Origin: Antilocapra americana
Lineage: Eukaryota > Chordata > Mammalia > Artiodactyla > Antilocapridae
Reading direction: 5' to 3'
Assembly: GCA_007570785.1 (NCBI GenBank)
Contig: ML664157.1
Coordinates: forward strand, 5,665,424 to 5,729,423
DNA length: 64,000 nt
The notes below the pieces were generated by a model. That model searched no databases, was not told the DNA's origin, and worked only from the letters and a program-made list of their open reading frames with translations. Position 1 is the first letter of the stretch. Each line of letters opens with the position of its first letter. The position numbers and the translations under genes are program-made. This document shows, piece after piece, positions 37,017-48,579 of the stretch.

Positions 37017-37394
37017 GTTGCAGGAAAGAGCAATTCTGACTGCATGATGGATCTGTTTCTTTGATTTTAATCTTTGTTTTTCATTGCTTTTGTTATTATA
37101 ATCATTCATAATTACCGGCTTTGGGGATCCCTGCCCCTCTGCTTGAAGAATTAACATACTCACTCCCTGAGGTTGGCCATTCCAGGAGTTATTTGCAAGA
37201 TATTTGTAAGATATCTCCACTTTCAACTCCTCCCCTTCTCCGTCCTGTAAAAGAACCTAAAATCCAGACCCCAATAAGACAGTTATTTTGAGACATTAGT
37301 TCACCATCTTCTTGGTCAGCCGCTTTGTGAATAAACCTCACCTCTTAGTTAATTGGCCTATCATATGAGGAAACTGAGCTTGGACTTGATAGTT
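37017..37394 (+). mobile_element. LTR-like insertion in the old L1
   Basis: L1 text stops near 'tttactccttttg' and resumes near 'tctctttctagctttctc'. The intervening ~380 bp has LTR-like order: a TATA-like TGTAAAAGA at about 37227, a poly(A) signal AATAAA at about 37330, and a U5-like end. Clear TG...CA ends and a target duplication were not found, so the family and exact limits are open. Confidence 0.5.
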
Positions 37395-37580
37395 TTCTCT
37401 TTCTAGCTTTCTCAGGTGGACATTGATATTACTGATTTTATGTCTTTCTTTTTCCTAATAAGTACATTCAACATTATAAATTTCCCTATGTAATGATATT
37501 GGTACATGCCACAAATTTTGATAAGTTGTGTTTCATTTTAATTTAGTTCAAAATATTTAAAATTTCTCTTGAAAATGGAG

Positions 37581-37846
37581 AGGCTATATAACAGGGTTTG
37601 GAATTGTAATACACATCCTGTAGCATTTTAAGAATTATATGCTTTGATTATAGTTACCATGCTTACAATGCTAGACAAACCATCTCCCGTGGCCAACCTT
37701 CTCCATTTTTACATGAGTTTCAGATTGTGTCAGCGTCTAAACTTGTTATCAAGTTTTAAATAAGTTTCTGATGTCCTATCTTTTATCTTATCAATGTGTC
37801 CTATATATATGACACATTGATTACCAACTTTTGATGATTAGAATTA
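37581..37846. other. Non-genic DNA with a perfect hairpin
   Basis: Holds an 11-bp perfect inverted repeat, ATCAATGTGTC (37790-37800) and GACACATTGAT (37811-37821), around a 10-base AT loop. Confidence 0.5.
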
Positions 37847-37856
37847 AAAAATATAT

Positions 37857-40800
37857 CAGTTCATTCACTCAGCCATGTCCGACTCTTTGCGACCCCTTGG
37901 ACTGCAGCACACCAGGCCTCCCTGTCCATCACCAACTCCTGGAGTTTGCTCAAACTCATGTCCATTGAGTTGGTGATGCCATCCAACCATCTCTGTTGTC
38001 ACCTTCTCCTCCTGCCCTCAATCATTCCCAGCATCAGGGTATGTTCAAATGAGTCAGTTTTTTGCATCAGGTGGCCAAAGTATTGGAGTTTCAGCTTCAA
38101 CATTAGTCCTTCCAATGAACACTCAGGACAGATCTCCTTTTGGATGGACTTGTTGGATCTCCTTGCAGTCCAAGGAACTCTCAAGAGTCTTCTCCAACAT
38201 CACAGTTCAAAAGCATCAATACATTGGTGCACAGGATTCTTTATAGACCAACTCTCACATCCATACATGACCACTGGAAAAACCATAGCCTTGACTAGCC
38301 AGACTTTGTTGGCAAAATAATGTCTCTGCTTTTTCATATGCTGCCGAGGTTGGTCATAACTTTCTTGCCAAGAAGTAAGCGTCTTTCAATTTCATGACTG
38401 CAAACACCATCTGCAGTGATTTTCGAGCCCCAAAATATAAAGTGAGCTACTGTTTCCACTGTATTCCCATCTGGTTGCCTTGAAGTGATGGGGCCAGAAG
38501 CTATGATCTTTGTTTTATGAATCTTGAGTTTTAAACAAATTTTTCACTCTCCTCTTTCACTTTCATCAAGAGGCTCTTTCATTCCTCTTCACTTTCTGCC
38601 ATAAGGGTGGTGTCATCTGCATATCTGAGGTTATTGATATTTCCCCTGGCAATCTTGATTCAAGCTTGTGCTTCTTTCAGCCCAGCATTTCCCATGATGT
38701 ACTCTGCATACAAGTTAAATAAGCAGGGTGACAATATACAGCCTTGACATACTCCTTTTCCTATTTGGAACCAGTCTGTTGTTCCATGTCCAATTCTAAC
38801 TGTTGCTTCCTACCCTGCATACAGATTTCTCAAGAGGCAGGTCAAGTGGTCTGGTATTCCCATCTCTTTGAGAATTTTCCAGTTTATTGTGATCCACACA
38901 GTCAAAGGACTTGGCATAGTCAATAAAGCAGAAAAAGATGTTTTTCTGAAAGTCTTTTGCTTTTTTGATGATCCAGTGAATGTCAGTAATTTTATATCTG
39001 ATTCCTCTGCCTTCTCTAAAACCATCTGGAACATCTGGAAGTTCAAGGTTCACATATTGTTGAAGCCTGGCTTGGAGAATTTTAAGCATTACTTTACTAG
39101 CATGTGAAAGGAGTACAATTGTGCAGTGGTTTGAGGATTTTTTGGCATTGCCTTTCTTTGGGATTGGAATGAAAGCAGACCTTTTCTAGTCCTGTGGCCA
39201 CTGCTGAGTTTTCCAAATTTGCTAGCATATCGAGTGCTACACTTTCACAGAGTCATCTTTCAGGATTTGAAATAGCTCAACTGGAATTTCATCACCTCCA
39301 CTAGCTTTGTTCATAGTGATGCTTCCTAAGGCCCACTTGACTTCACATTCCAGGATATCTGGTTCTAGGTGAGTGATCACACCATTGTGATTATCTGGAT
39401 CATACGGATCTTTTTTGTAGAATTCTTCTGTGTATTTTTGCTGCCTCTTCTTCCTATCTTATGCTTCTGTTAGGTCCATGCCATTTTTGTCCTTTATTGA
39501 GCCCATCTTTGCATGAAATTTTCCCTTGGTATCTCTAATTTTCTTGAGGGATTTCTAGCCTTTCCCATTCTATTGTTTTCCTCTATTTCTTTGCACTGAT
39601 TACTGAGGAAGGCTTTCTTATCTCTCCTTGCTATTCTTTGGAACTCTGCATTCAAATGGGTATATCTTTCCTTTTCTCCCCTGCTTTTTACTTCCCTTCT
39701 TTTAACAGCTATTTGTAAGGCCTCCTCAGAAAACCATTTTGCTTTTTTAAATTTCTTTTTCTTGGGGATGGTCTGGATCCCTGTCTCCCGTACAATATAA
39801 CGAACCTCCATCTATAGTTCACCAGGCACTCTGTCTATCAGATCTAGTCCTGTAAATCTATCTCTCCCTTCCTCTGTATAATCCTAAGGGATTTGATTTA
39901 CGTCATACCTGAATGGTCTAGTGGTTTTCCCTAATTTCTTCAATTTCAGTTTGAATTTGACAATAAGGAGTTCATGATCTGCTCTTGTTTTTGCTGACTG
40001 TATAGGGCTTCTCCATCTTTGGCTGCAAAGAATATAATCAATCTGATTTTAGTGTTGACAATTTAGTGATATCCATGTGTAGTCTTCTCTTGTGATGCTG
40101 GAAGAGGGTGTTTGCTATGACCGGTGTGTTCTCTTGGCAAAACTTTATTAGCCTTTGCCCTGCTTCATTCTGTACTCCAAGGCCAAATTTTCCTGTTACT
40201 CCAGGTGTTTCTTGACTTCCTACTTTTGCACTCCAGTCCCCTATAATGAAAAGGACATCTTTTTTGGGTGTTAGTTCTAAAAGGTCTTGTAGGTCTTCAC
40301 AGAACCATTCAACTTCAGCTTCTTCAGCATTACTGGTCGGGGCGTAGACTTGGATTATGATGCTATCAAATGGTTTGCCTTGGAAATAAACAGAGATCAT
40401 TCTGTCGTTTTTGAGATTACATCCAAGTACTGCATTTCGGACTCTTTTGTTGACTATGATGGCTATCCATTTCTTCTAATGGATTCTTGCCCACAGTAGT
40501 CAATATAATGGTTATCTGAGTTAATTTCACCCATCTAGTCCATTTTAGTTGGCTGATTCCTAAAATGTTGGCATTCACTCCTGTCATCTCCTGTTTTACC
40601 ACTTCCAGTTTGCCTTGTTTCAAGGAACCAATATTCCAGGTTCCTATGCAATATTGCTCTTTATAACATCAGAACTTGCTTCTATCACCAGTCATATCCA
40701 CAACTGGTTGTTGTTTTTGCTTTGGCTCCGTCTCTTCATTCTTTCTGAAGTTATTTCTCCACTGATCTCCAGTAGCATATTGGGAACCTATGGACCTGGG

Positions 40801-41874
40801 GAGTTTATCTTTCAGTGTCCTATCTTTTTGTCTTTTCATACTGTTCATAGGGTTCTCAAGGCAAGAATACTGAAGAGGCTTGCCATTCCCTTCTCCAGTG
40901 GACCACGTTTTGTCAGAACACTCCACCATGACCCGTCTGTCTTGCATGGCCCTACAAGTCATGGCTCATAGTTTCGTTGAGTTTGACTAAGGCTGAGGTT
41001 CATGTGATTAGATTGGTTAGTTTTCTGTGATTGTGGTTTCCAGTCTGTCTCCCCTCTGATGGAGAAGGATAAGAGGCTTATGGAAGCTTCCTAATGGGAG
41101 AGACTGAGTGAGGGGGAAACTGGGTCTTGTTCTCATGGGCAGGGCCATGCTCAGTTTATCTTTAATCCAATTTTCTGTTGATGGGTGGAGCTGTGTTCCC
41201 TCCCTGCTATTTACCTGGGCCAAACTATGGTGGAGGTCATGAAGATAACGGTGACCTCCTTCAAACATCCTATATATGTACTGCTACACTCAGTGCCCCC
41301 CAACCCTGTAGCAGGCTGCCACCAACACACGCCTCCACTGGAGACCCCTGAACACTCACGGGCAAGTCTGGTTCAGTCTCCTGTGGGGTTACTGCTCATT
41401 TCTTCTGGGTCCTGGTGCACAAGGTTCTGTTTGTACCCTCCAAGAGCAGCAAGTGGTGGCTGCACGGTGCTGGAGCACTGAGTGGCCAAGAGGAGATACC
41501 CCATGTCCAAGGTCAGGAGCAGTGGCTGCCCTTTGCTCTACTGGCTGTGAGAAGATACCCTCCATTGAAGGGCAATGGAGAAGCCCCAGCAAGATGGTAG
41601 GAGGGGAGAATTCATCTTTAGAATCAAACCCCATTCCTGCTAGAGATGCTAAGAGCGCTCAAACAGGACCAGGATTTGCACTCCAGGACCCAGGAACCCC
41701 ACAGAGACTGAGAAAGAACTGTGTTTGAGCCTTTCCTGTGGAGGTACGGGTCAGCAGTGGACTGCCACAGGGATGGGGCTTTGGGTGCTGCAGACTGGGG
41801 TATGGCATAAGTCTTTTTGGAGGAGGTCGCCTTTAACCCCACCATAGAGCTTCCAGAACTTACACAGGACTGTG
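37857..41874 (-). mobile_element. Nearly full-length BovB with 5' inversion
   Basis: A 4.0-kb antisense BovB. From left: 3' terminus, RT, endonuclease region (to about 40620), 5' untranslated region to about 41446. From about 41447 to 41872 the 5' sequence is inverted (plus-strand sense), ending in 'aacttacacaggactg', which in intact elements lies about 9 bases before the 'ctcttggaggg' start of the uninverted part. This is the twin-priming pattern. Flanked by perfect 11-bp AAAAAATATAT at 37846-37856 and 41875-41885. Confidence 0.92.
38796..40623 (-). pseudogene. BovB endonuclease-RT polyprotein remnant
   Basis: On the minus strand: endonuclease pieces at 40417-40623 ('KQGKLEVVKQEMTGVNANIL') and 40038-40400 ('MISVYFQGKPFDSIIIQVYA', then 'FIIGDWSAKVGSQETPGVTG'), a linker around 39494-39811 ('AKWFSEEALQIAVKRREVKS') and RT sequence at 38796-39089 ('FCFIDYAKSFDCVDHNKLEN', motif A). 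Domains are in the expected order but in different frames with stops between them, so no functional protein is possible. Confidence 0.88.
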
Positions 41875-41885
41875 AAAAAATATAT

Positions 41886-42237
41886 AGCATACTAAACTAA
41901 AATTTCATTGAGGGGCTTCAGCTAGAATGTTAAAAAAAAAAAAAAAAACTGAAAGTAACATCACTTCCAACATAACAATAAGAAAAACCTAAAAAAAAAA
42001 AAATCCATAAAACACCATCACTTTGACAAAATTATAACATTTTCTCAACCAGAGAATTGAGTTTCATAGGCTAACAAGCAACCTGAAAACGAAGAAAAGA
42101 TATGTGGCTATATTAAAATATGGGGAACTGATTTTACTTGGGATAGAGCATGGGAAGAAAATGGGGCTGTCAAAAAGTAGGTAAGTAGAGATTACCTAAA
42201 TTTTAAATGAATTGTTATAGGCTAACTTTAGGTTAGT
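41886..42237. other. A-rich non-genic DNA
   Basis: A runs at about 41931-41948 and 41991-42002; nothing else recognised. Confidence 0.45.
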
Positions 42238-42465
42238 GTAGAAGTATAGAACAGGGATTGGAAAACTTATATATAAAGGTCAAATAATAAGTATTTTAGG
42301 CTTTGTGGGCCACAAGATATCTGCTGCAACTACTCAACTCTGTGTTTATAATACAAAAGCAACTACAGACATTATGCAAATGATTGGGTATGACTACACT
42401 CCATTGAATATTTATTTACAAAAGCAGATGATTAGCCCACAAACCAGTTTTCTGAGTCTTAATAT
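42238..42465 (+). mobile_element. MER58-like hAT-Charlie DNA element
   Basis: 'aataagtattttaggctttg', 'tgctgcaactactcaactct', 'acattatgcaaatgattggg' and 'tatttatttacaaaagcaga' follow the order of the MER58-type non-autonomous hAT elements. Ancient and diverged; terminal repeats are not clear. Confidence 0.65.
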
Positions 42466-43289
42466 AGATTACCTGAAATGACAGACACAAAGGCATTTTG
42501 TACCCACTTCCAGACTCTTTTCCATGGTCTTCACTGGCTTCTCATGAGATATATTGAGAATGGGCAGTAGACCAGAAAGAGACCCCTGGCAATGCAGGAC
42601 TCAGGTAGGGGAACAGCAGTGAGGAATATAGAAACCCATGCCTGGATCATTTTTCTAAGGTATAAAAACTTTAAGCTTCTGGGGGACAGGCAGCAAATAT
42701 TGTCTTTCCCAGACATAATTGGAAACCCATTGGAAATAGGGGAGGGAAAAGAAAAGAAAACAAAACAAAACCTTCATCTCCTGAGGGAAGGGAAGGGATT
42801 CCCCTTGACCCAGACTATTAGAGGTCAACTACAAGTAGCCAAGGGGCATAATCACCAAAAAATCCCCTTCTGTGAGAAGAGGTCTTGCCTAAGTGAGGAT
42901 AAAGGAAGAAACAGAGAATATTCCCACCCTCTGCCACCAGGCTTGCTAACACCGAATAACAAATAACAGCAGTCTATCATTGGAGGAGAGGCAAGAAATG
43001 AGAAAAAGCCTTTGAGGTTACGTTCACAGAAGAAGACTAAATTTGAGAGTGGAAATGGAACATTAAAAATTATTCTCTGGAAACTCAACTTCCCCATTAA
43101 GTACAAGGTGATTCTAGAGGAATCTGAAGTCAATAGTGTGCAGAAGGTAGACTGAGCTAACAAAACCTAGAGTCTACTCAGCTTCTGACTAGGTTGACTC
43201 AACTCTCCATTGAGTACAGTAGAAGAAGACGTGTGCCCAATTCTGGGCATATATCTATCATCTGTATCTAACTCAATCTTTACTGGTCT
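42466..43289. other. Non-genic DNA
   Basis: The plus-strand frame at 42592-42966 (124 codons) is lysine-rich low-complexity sequence with no recognisable domain; not regarded as a gene. Confidence 0.4.
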
Positions 43290-44190
43290 AAACGTGACAT
43301 CCAGCTTTCAACCAAAAATGATGTGATTCACAAAAATTCAAGATAAAGTAACTTTTTACCAAGAGACAATACAATCTGCAGAAACCAGATATGGGAGCTC
43401 TTAGGCATGATATTTAAAAGAGAAAACTGTGAGTAATGTTTAAAGGTGCTAGTATAAAAGAAGGATAACATACAAGAGCATAAAAATGTAAACTAAAAAA
43501 GTATGAAATGGAAATACCAGAAATAAAGATACAATAAAGATAAAAATCAGTCAAAAAATTCATAGCAAACACAAAGAGGGAAAAAAAGGCCAGTAGATCC
43601 AAGAACTGTGGGACAATGTCATACAGTCTAAAATATGAGCAACTGAAATTCCAAAAATAAAAAGAGAGAAAGGGGAGAAGATATATTTGAAAATATAATG
43701 GGTAAACATTCCTCTCAAATAGTGAAAGATATTAAACCACAGACTTGAAAAGAACAACCATAGAAGAAATAATGAAAAGAAAGGAAGAAGGAAGGAGGGA
43801 GGGTGAGGAAGGGAGGATAAGTACATAAGAGAAAGGAAGAAAACACCTAGACACACCAATACTAAAAACCAAGATAAAATCTAGACAGCAACCAGTGCAA
43901 AAAAGATACACAAGGAGAACAAAGGTAAGAGTTATAATAAACTTCTTATTAGAAGCTATCAATAAGCCTGACAATGATGGAGGAGCATCTTTATAGCATT
44001 GAAAGAGGAAAAAAAAATTATCTCAGAAATCAGTGCCGTTATATATCACTGAAAAATGAAAGAGAAATAAAGATTTTATAGACAAGGAAAGACAAAATAA
44101 TTCATTATCAGCAAACTTTCACTATAAGAAATGTTAAAAAGTATTTTAGGTAGAAGAAATATGTTATCATATAGAAACCTGTGTCTATAC
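43290..44190 (+). mobile_element. Old L1 fragment, 5' UTR/ORF1 region
   Basis: Diverged text including 'gatccaagaactgtgggaca', 'atgagcaactgaaattccaa', and 'agaaatgttaaaaagtattt' matches the ORF1 region of L1M-like elements on the plus strand, with purine-rich expansion around 43780-43840. Confidence 0.6.
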
Positions 44191-44376
44191 AAAGAAAAAA
44201 AAAGGTTAGAAATGGTAAAAATGATAGTAAATATACAATTTAGTTTTCTTATTTTGATTATACTAAAAGATAATTGACTAAAGAAAAAATAGGTAATATA
44301 CCATAGGTATACAACATATAAATGTTTATTGAAATCACTTTAATATTTGATTACTGAGAAAGCCTATTAAGATTTG

Positions 44377-45472
44377 TGCCGGGAGCCGTCAGGATGCCCC
44401 CTTGCTCGGATGACAAGGTCACGAGACTAAGAAAGTATTTGCAAAGCTGACTTTCTTTATTGGGGCATCCTGGGCTAGCCTCACCCTGGTATTTTTCTTG
44501 GAAGTTCTGTCCATGCTCAGAACATTGGCTCATCTCAGTAGGTCAGTCACAGTTGGAAAGAATTCGTCCTGAGATAATCCCCCCAGACCTTATCGACCAG
44601 AGGATCCGGGAAGGTGGATCACCTTCCCCGGGGGCTATGGAGGAATGAAAGGGACATTTAAATGGATTACTACTCCTTACTGGGGAGTTTACCAAGAGTT
44701 CTCTGGGGGTCATGGCAAGGCCACCACCAGAAAGGCTTGTACTTGGGTCACCTTTCCACCTTCCACTCCCCTGACCACTCCACAGAGGAGGCTCGCTTCC
44801 TTGAAGAAATCAGGCTTGACAGAGACTTAGGAATGCTCATAATTGTAGCCAGCATAGTTGGAGATATTGATTGCTTTAGGATAATGTAGACATAGGAATT
44901 CATTTTAGTAGTTATAAGGTTAATAGGGTTTTATTGCTAAAGCAGTGCTTCTAGACTGTCTCTTAGTTCTCTTTCCTCTCTCTAAACTGTCTCTTTGTCC
45001 TCTTTCCTCTTTTCTCATAAGAACTGGAGTAGGTTACTAGAATAAACAGTCTCAAGCTTAAGCCCTTCCCTCTAGCTTCTACATAGTTGTACCTGATAAG
45101 AGAAATGTAACCTTTCTACTTAGGTTGATGTACTTATCATGATTGACTGAAGTATACTGAAGACATTCAAATGGTAATCATACTATTGTTAAATCTAATT
45201 ACATATAAATCTGACTTCTGCAAAGGGAATGTTTCATGATAGTTTGGGGAATAAACTCAATGATAAGGTTGCTATGGGAGGTAGAAAACAAAAAATTGTA
45301 TAGAATGATAGGTGATGTAATGGGGATGTCTTTTGGCTATAAAAACTGTAAACCAACAACAATAAACTGAGAGACTACTCCATCACCACACACCGACTCA
45401 GCTCAGTTCTTCTTCCGCCGACGCCACCCATCCCTCAAGACCCCCGGACCCCGCCGAGGCTGGACCCCGGCA
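44377..45472 (+). mobile_element. Solo LTR, class II ERV, 1096 bp
   Basis: Begins TGCCGGG and ends CCCGGCA, a perfect 7-bp terminal inverted repeat, flanked by a perfect 6-bp duplication GATTTG (44371-44376 and 45473-45478). Same family as the LTR at 15220. Target length points to a class II (betaretrovirus-like) ERV. No internal viral genes adjoin it and its duplication differs from that of the other LTR, so the two are independent solo LTRs and not ends of one provirus. Confidence 0.93.
45338..45366 (+). promoter_or_regulatory. LTR TATA box and poly(A) signal
   Basis: TATAAA at 45338-45343 and AATAAA at 45361-45366, followed by a C-rich U5-like segment. Arrangement is that of a compact LTR promoter and R region. 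Confidence 0.6.
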
Positions 45473-45478
45473 GATTTG

Positions 45479-46825
45479 TTGTGACTCAAGATTATTATTT
45501 AGCATATTACTTACTCAACCATCCATCAACCATTCAACCAAAACTCTCCAGAGGTTTTAGCATTAAAAACAAGTTCCCTTTAAAATTCTGTTTAAATTCT
45601 AAAATTTTTGTCTAAAAGGGAACTTATGGTATGAATATTTATGGATGATGTTTATTGTGGTTCAATTTCCAAGGAGAACTTACTGTTTTTCCCCACTCTG
45701 ATATCCCTTTGCTTTACAGAAGAAAGAGCTTAATTGACTAATTTGATACATTGCAGTTCCCTATTTGTTTATACCAGACATTTTTCCAATAGCGTTCTCT
45801 AAACTTATGATGTCATTTGTCTACTGTTTTCCCATGCCATCTAAATTGCATTTCTGCTTTTTGTAAAATCAGGTTTTGTTTGGATGTGTACAAGAGAGAC
45901 TGAGAAGGAGAGAGAGAGACTGGAGGAGAGAAAAGCAAAGAGAGAGGAAGTCTTTTATTATAGCACAAAAATATTTTATTGTAAGATTTTTTTTCTTCTG
46001 AGTAGAAACAGATTTGTGAAAAAAGCTCATATTTTTATATACATGTTCATGCTTCATTTTTCTGTGTGTATTATGCTCTGAGTTTAAGTCAAATATTTAA
46101 CTCAATTTTCATATGTTCTTGTGTTAGACTGTGGGCGAAGGAAGTCTGCCACAAAAATGTGCTGCTTAAGAGATATAAATTTGATACAACCAGAAGTGAT
46201 GTAATGTGGTAGATCAGAAACCCCATTCATCTTAAGACCTCAACTGCTTCAACAGAAATCAGCAGTTCTCGCACTCTCTACTCATCCCACAGGCCTCCAC
46301 AGACTTTCCATAATCTACATGGATCTCCATCAAAATAGAAAAGTAGAGAGAAAGATGTTTTAACAATTCTATTTATTAAAAAAAACTAAGAGTACTCACT
46401 GTCATAACTAAACAGTGTCTAGAGGACTGTTATTTTATTGGGCTCTTTGGTATATAAACTTTAAAAATTGTGAATCACTGTATTGTACACCTATAAGATA
46501 TAAAAGATTATGCATCAACTACATAAATATACACATGATAGAGGGAGCTGCATTTATCTTTTTATCAAAAAAAGATAAAATGAGATTACAGAAACAATGC
46601 TGAGTTTCTCATTAGGCGAATGACTTAGCTCACATTATTCATACTTTAAAGATTTCTGTTGCCTCCATCAGATAATGGATCTAAACTTTACATCTTTTCT
46701 TCTAACTACTAGAAAAAATCCTTTCTAGCATATTTTAAAGACCAGACTCTTTGTGTGAGAAGTAATAATGAAAATTTATAACATCATTTGTAACAGAATT
46801 TATATTTTTTCTCTATTTTCTATAT
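45479..46825. other. AT-rich non-genic DNA
   Basis: Purine-rich GA tract at about 45885-45950. No gene or named transposon recognised. Confidence 0.45.
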
Positions 46826-46878
46826 ATCAGTTCAGTTCAGTCGCTCAGTCGTGTCTGACTCTTTGTGACTCCATGAAT
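46826..46878 (-). mobile_element. Ultra-short BovB/BovA 3' terminus
   Basis: Only about 53 bp: 'cagttcagttcagtcgctca' then 'tgtctgactctttgtgactc'. This is the extreme 3' end of BovB (or of a Bov SINE) with almost everything 5' missing. No clear target duplication. Confidence 0.8.
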
Positions 46879-47283
46879 TGTTTATTCATTTAAAACAATA
46901 TTTTGAATATCATAAATAAAGTGGTGAACTAAAGAAGCCAGACAAAGACAGGTGTACACTGTATTATTACATTTATATAAAGGTAAAAAATGTGTAAAAA
47001 TTAATTAGTGGTAAATAGAAATAAAGATAATAGTTAATTTAGTGGCAATAATCACTAGGAAGGAGAAAACTGGGATTTCTGGGATACTTCATTGGTGCTC
47101 TGTTTCTTGATCTGAGTATTGATTACATGGGTTTGCACTTTTAATTTATGCTCTTTCTTTCTGTGTGTCTCTCTAGTATTTTTAATGAAAGATTTATTTA
47201 GAAACAAAAGTGCTTAGTACTTATTAGGTGTTCTTGGTTCTTTCTGGTGTGTGTGTGCACATGCATATCTATGTATGCATACT
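46879..47283. other. AT-rich non-genic DNA
   Basis: Nothing recognised. Confidence 0.4.
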
Positions 47284-47487
47284 TACTCGTTCAGTTGTGT
47301 CCAACTCTCTTGGCCCCATAGACTGTAGCCTATCAGGCTCCTCCATCTGTGGGATTTCCCAGGCAAGAGTACTGGAGTGGATTGCCATGTCCTACTCCAG
47401 GGGATCTTCTCAACTCATGAACCTATGTTTCTTGCATCTCCTGCATTGGTAGGCAGATTCCTTACCACTAGCACCACCTGAAACCCC
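47284..47487 (-). mobile_element. Bov-tA SINE
   Basis: Complement of Bov-tA: 'cgttcagttgtgtccaactc', 'caggcaagagtactggagtg', head 'gcattggtaggcagattcct' ending 'tagcaccacctgaaacccc'. Confidence 0.88.
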
Positions 47488-47647
47488 ATGAAAATATGTT
47501 TGTTGCAGAAGACAGATTAAATTTTGTGAGACAACCTATTGAGTTATCATTTGCTTTATATGCCTTTTATAATTATATTTTAGAAAGAATATTTCATGTT
47601 GATTATTGTACATATACAATCACCATTTAATAACAGTTGAAATATAG

Positions 47648-48158
47648 AATGACCAACCTAGACAGCATATTAAAAAGCAAAGACATTACCTTGCCAAAAA
47701 ATGTCTGTCTAGTCAAGGCTATGGTTTTTTCAGTGGTCATGTACGGATGTGAGAGTTGGACTATAAAGAAAGCTGAGCACAGAACAACTGATGCTTTTGA
47801 ACTGTGTCGTTGGAGAAGACTCTTGAGAGTCCCTTGGACTGCAAGCAGATCCAACCAGTCCATTCTAAAGGAGATCAGTCCTGCGTGTTCATTGGAAGGA
47901 CTGATGTTGAAGCTGAAGCTCCAATACTTTGGCCGCCTGATGTGAGGAGCTGACTCATTTGAAAAGACCCTGATGTTGGGAAAGATTGAGGGCAGGAGAA
48001 GAAGGGGACAACAGAGGATGAGATGGTTGGATGGCATCACTGACTCAATGGACATGGGTTTGGGGGACTCTGGGAGTTGGTGATGGACAGGGAGGCCTGG
48101 AGTGCTGTGGTTCATGGGGTTGCAAAGAGTTGGACATGACTGAGTGACTGAACTGAAC
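47648..48158 (+). mobile_element. BovB 3' end, inverted relative to its other part
   Basis: Plus-strand BovB from 'aatgaccaacctagacagca' to the terminus 'gtgactgaactgaaca'. Its left limit is the same BovB position at which the antisense segment beginning at 48580 starts; the 8 bases ATGACCAA (47649-47656) and TTGGTCAT (48581-48588) are shared. Best read as one element cut by an inversion. Coding relic: 'VVMYGCESWTIKKAEHRTTD'. Confidence 0.9.
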
Positions 48159-48579
48159 AATATTTATTGAATATTTTAAAACTATCACAAAATTATATTT
48201 AAGTATGAAATACTGAACACTGACCTCTAATTTTGGGAATGGATGGGGCAATGTTGTCCACTATCAGCATTTGTATTTGACATTGTACTGCAAATAATAT
48301 CCAGAATCAGAAATAGATTATTGTCTGATAGCATCAGTAGTTGAATGGATGACTAAATGGTGATGTACATTCACCTCGAAGAGGGAAATGGCAACCCACT
48401 CCAGTATTCCTTCCTGGGAATCCCATGGATAGAGGAGCCTGGCAGGCCATGGTCCTTGGTGTTGTAAAGAGTCAGACATGACTGAGTAACACACACATAT
48501 AATCATACAGTGGAATACTGTGCTGCAATGAAAAATAGTAAACTATGGCTATTATTAAACTAAACATTATGAATAAATT
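48159..48579 (+). mobile_element. L1 fragment with BovA SINE tail
   Basis: L1 ORF2-like text around 48255-48300 and 3'-region text at 48340-48374 and 48491-48570 ('catacagtggaatactgtgc'). A plus-strand BovA tail at about 48375-48490 ('gcaacccactccagtattcc' to 'gtcagacatgactgagtaac') interrupts it. The whole segment seems to have been flipped with the BovB 3' end. Confidence 0.65.

Larger units (their letters stand above)
32858..37580 (-). mobile_element. Old L1 LINE, multiply interrupted
   Basis: Antisense diverged L1 (L1M-like). The 3' UTR runs from about 32858 ('tgtatattctatgggtctgg', 'atgtataatgacatgtatcc'), then ORF2 in reverse ('ttgacttttgtgtattaacc', 'cttgtatcctgcaaccttgc', 'gtgttgaaaaggagtggtaa'), fading after 37560. 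Older than the L1 at 3.4 kb, judging by divergence. Interrupted by BovB at 34603-35481, an antisense BovB 5' segment at 35489-35755 and an LTR-like block at 37017-37394. Confidence 0.8.

Noticed and set aside
41389..41890. Overlapping GC-richer frames suggesting an exon or CpG-type promoter
   Set aside because: This is the BovB 5' UTR and its inverted segment, which are naturally richer in GC than the flanks.
42592..42966. 124-codon lysine-rich frame
   Set aside because: Low-complexity purine-rich DNA with no recognisable domain and no supporting context.
15220..45472. One large provirus bounded by the two related LTRs
   Set aside because: Each LTR has its own 6-bp flanking duplication (TCTGGG/CCTGGG and GATTTG), 29 kb of ordinary genomic repeats lies between, and no gag-pol-env sequence is seen.
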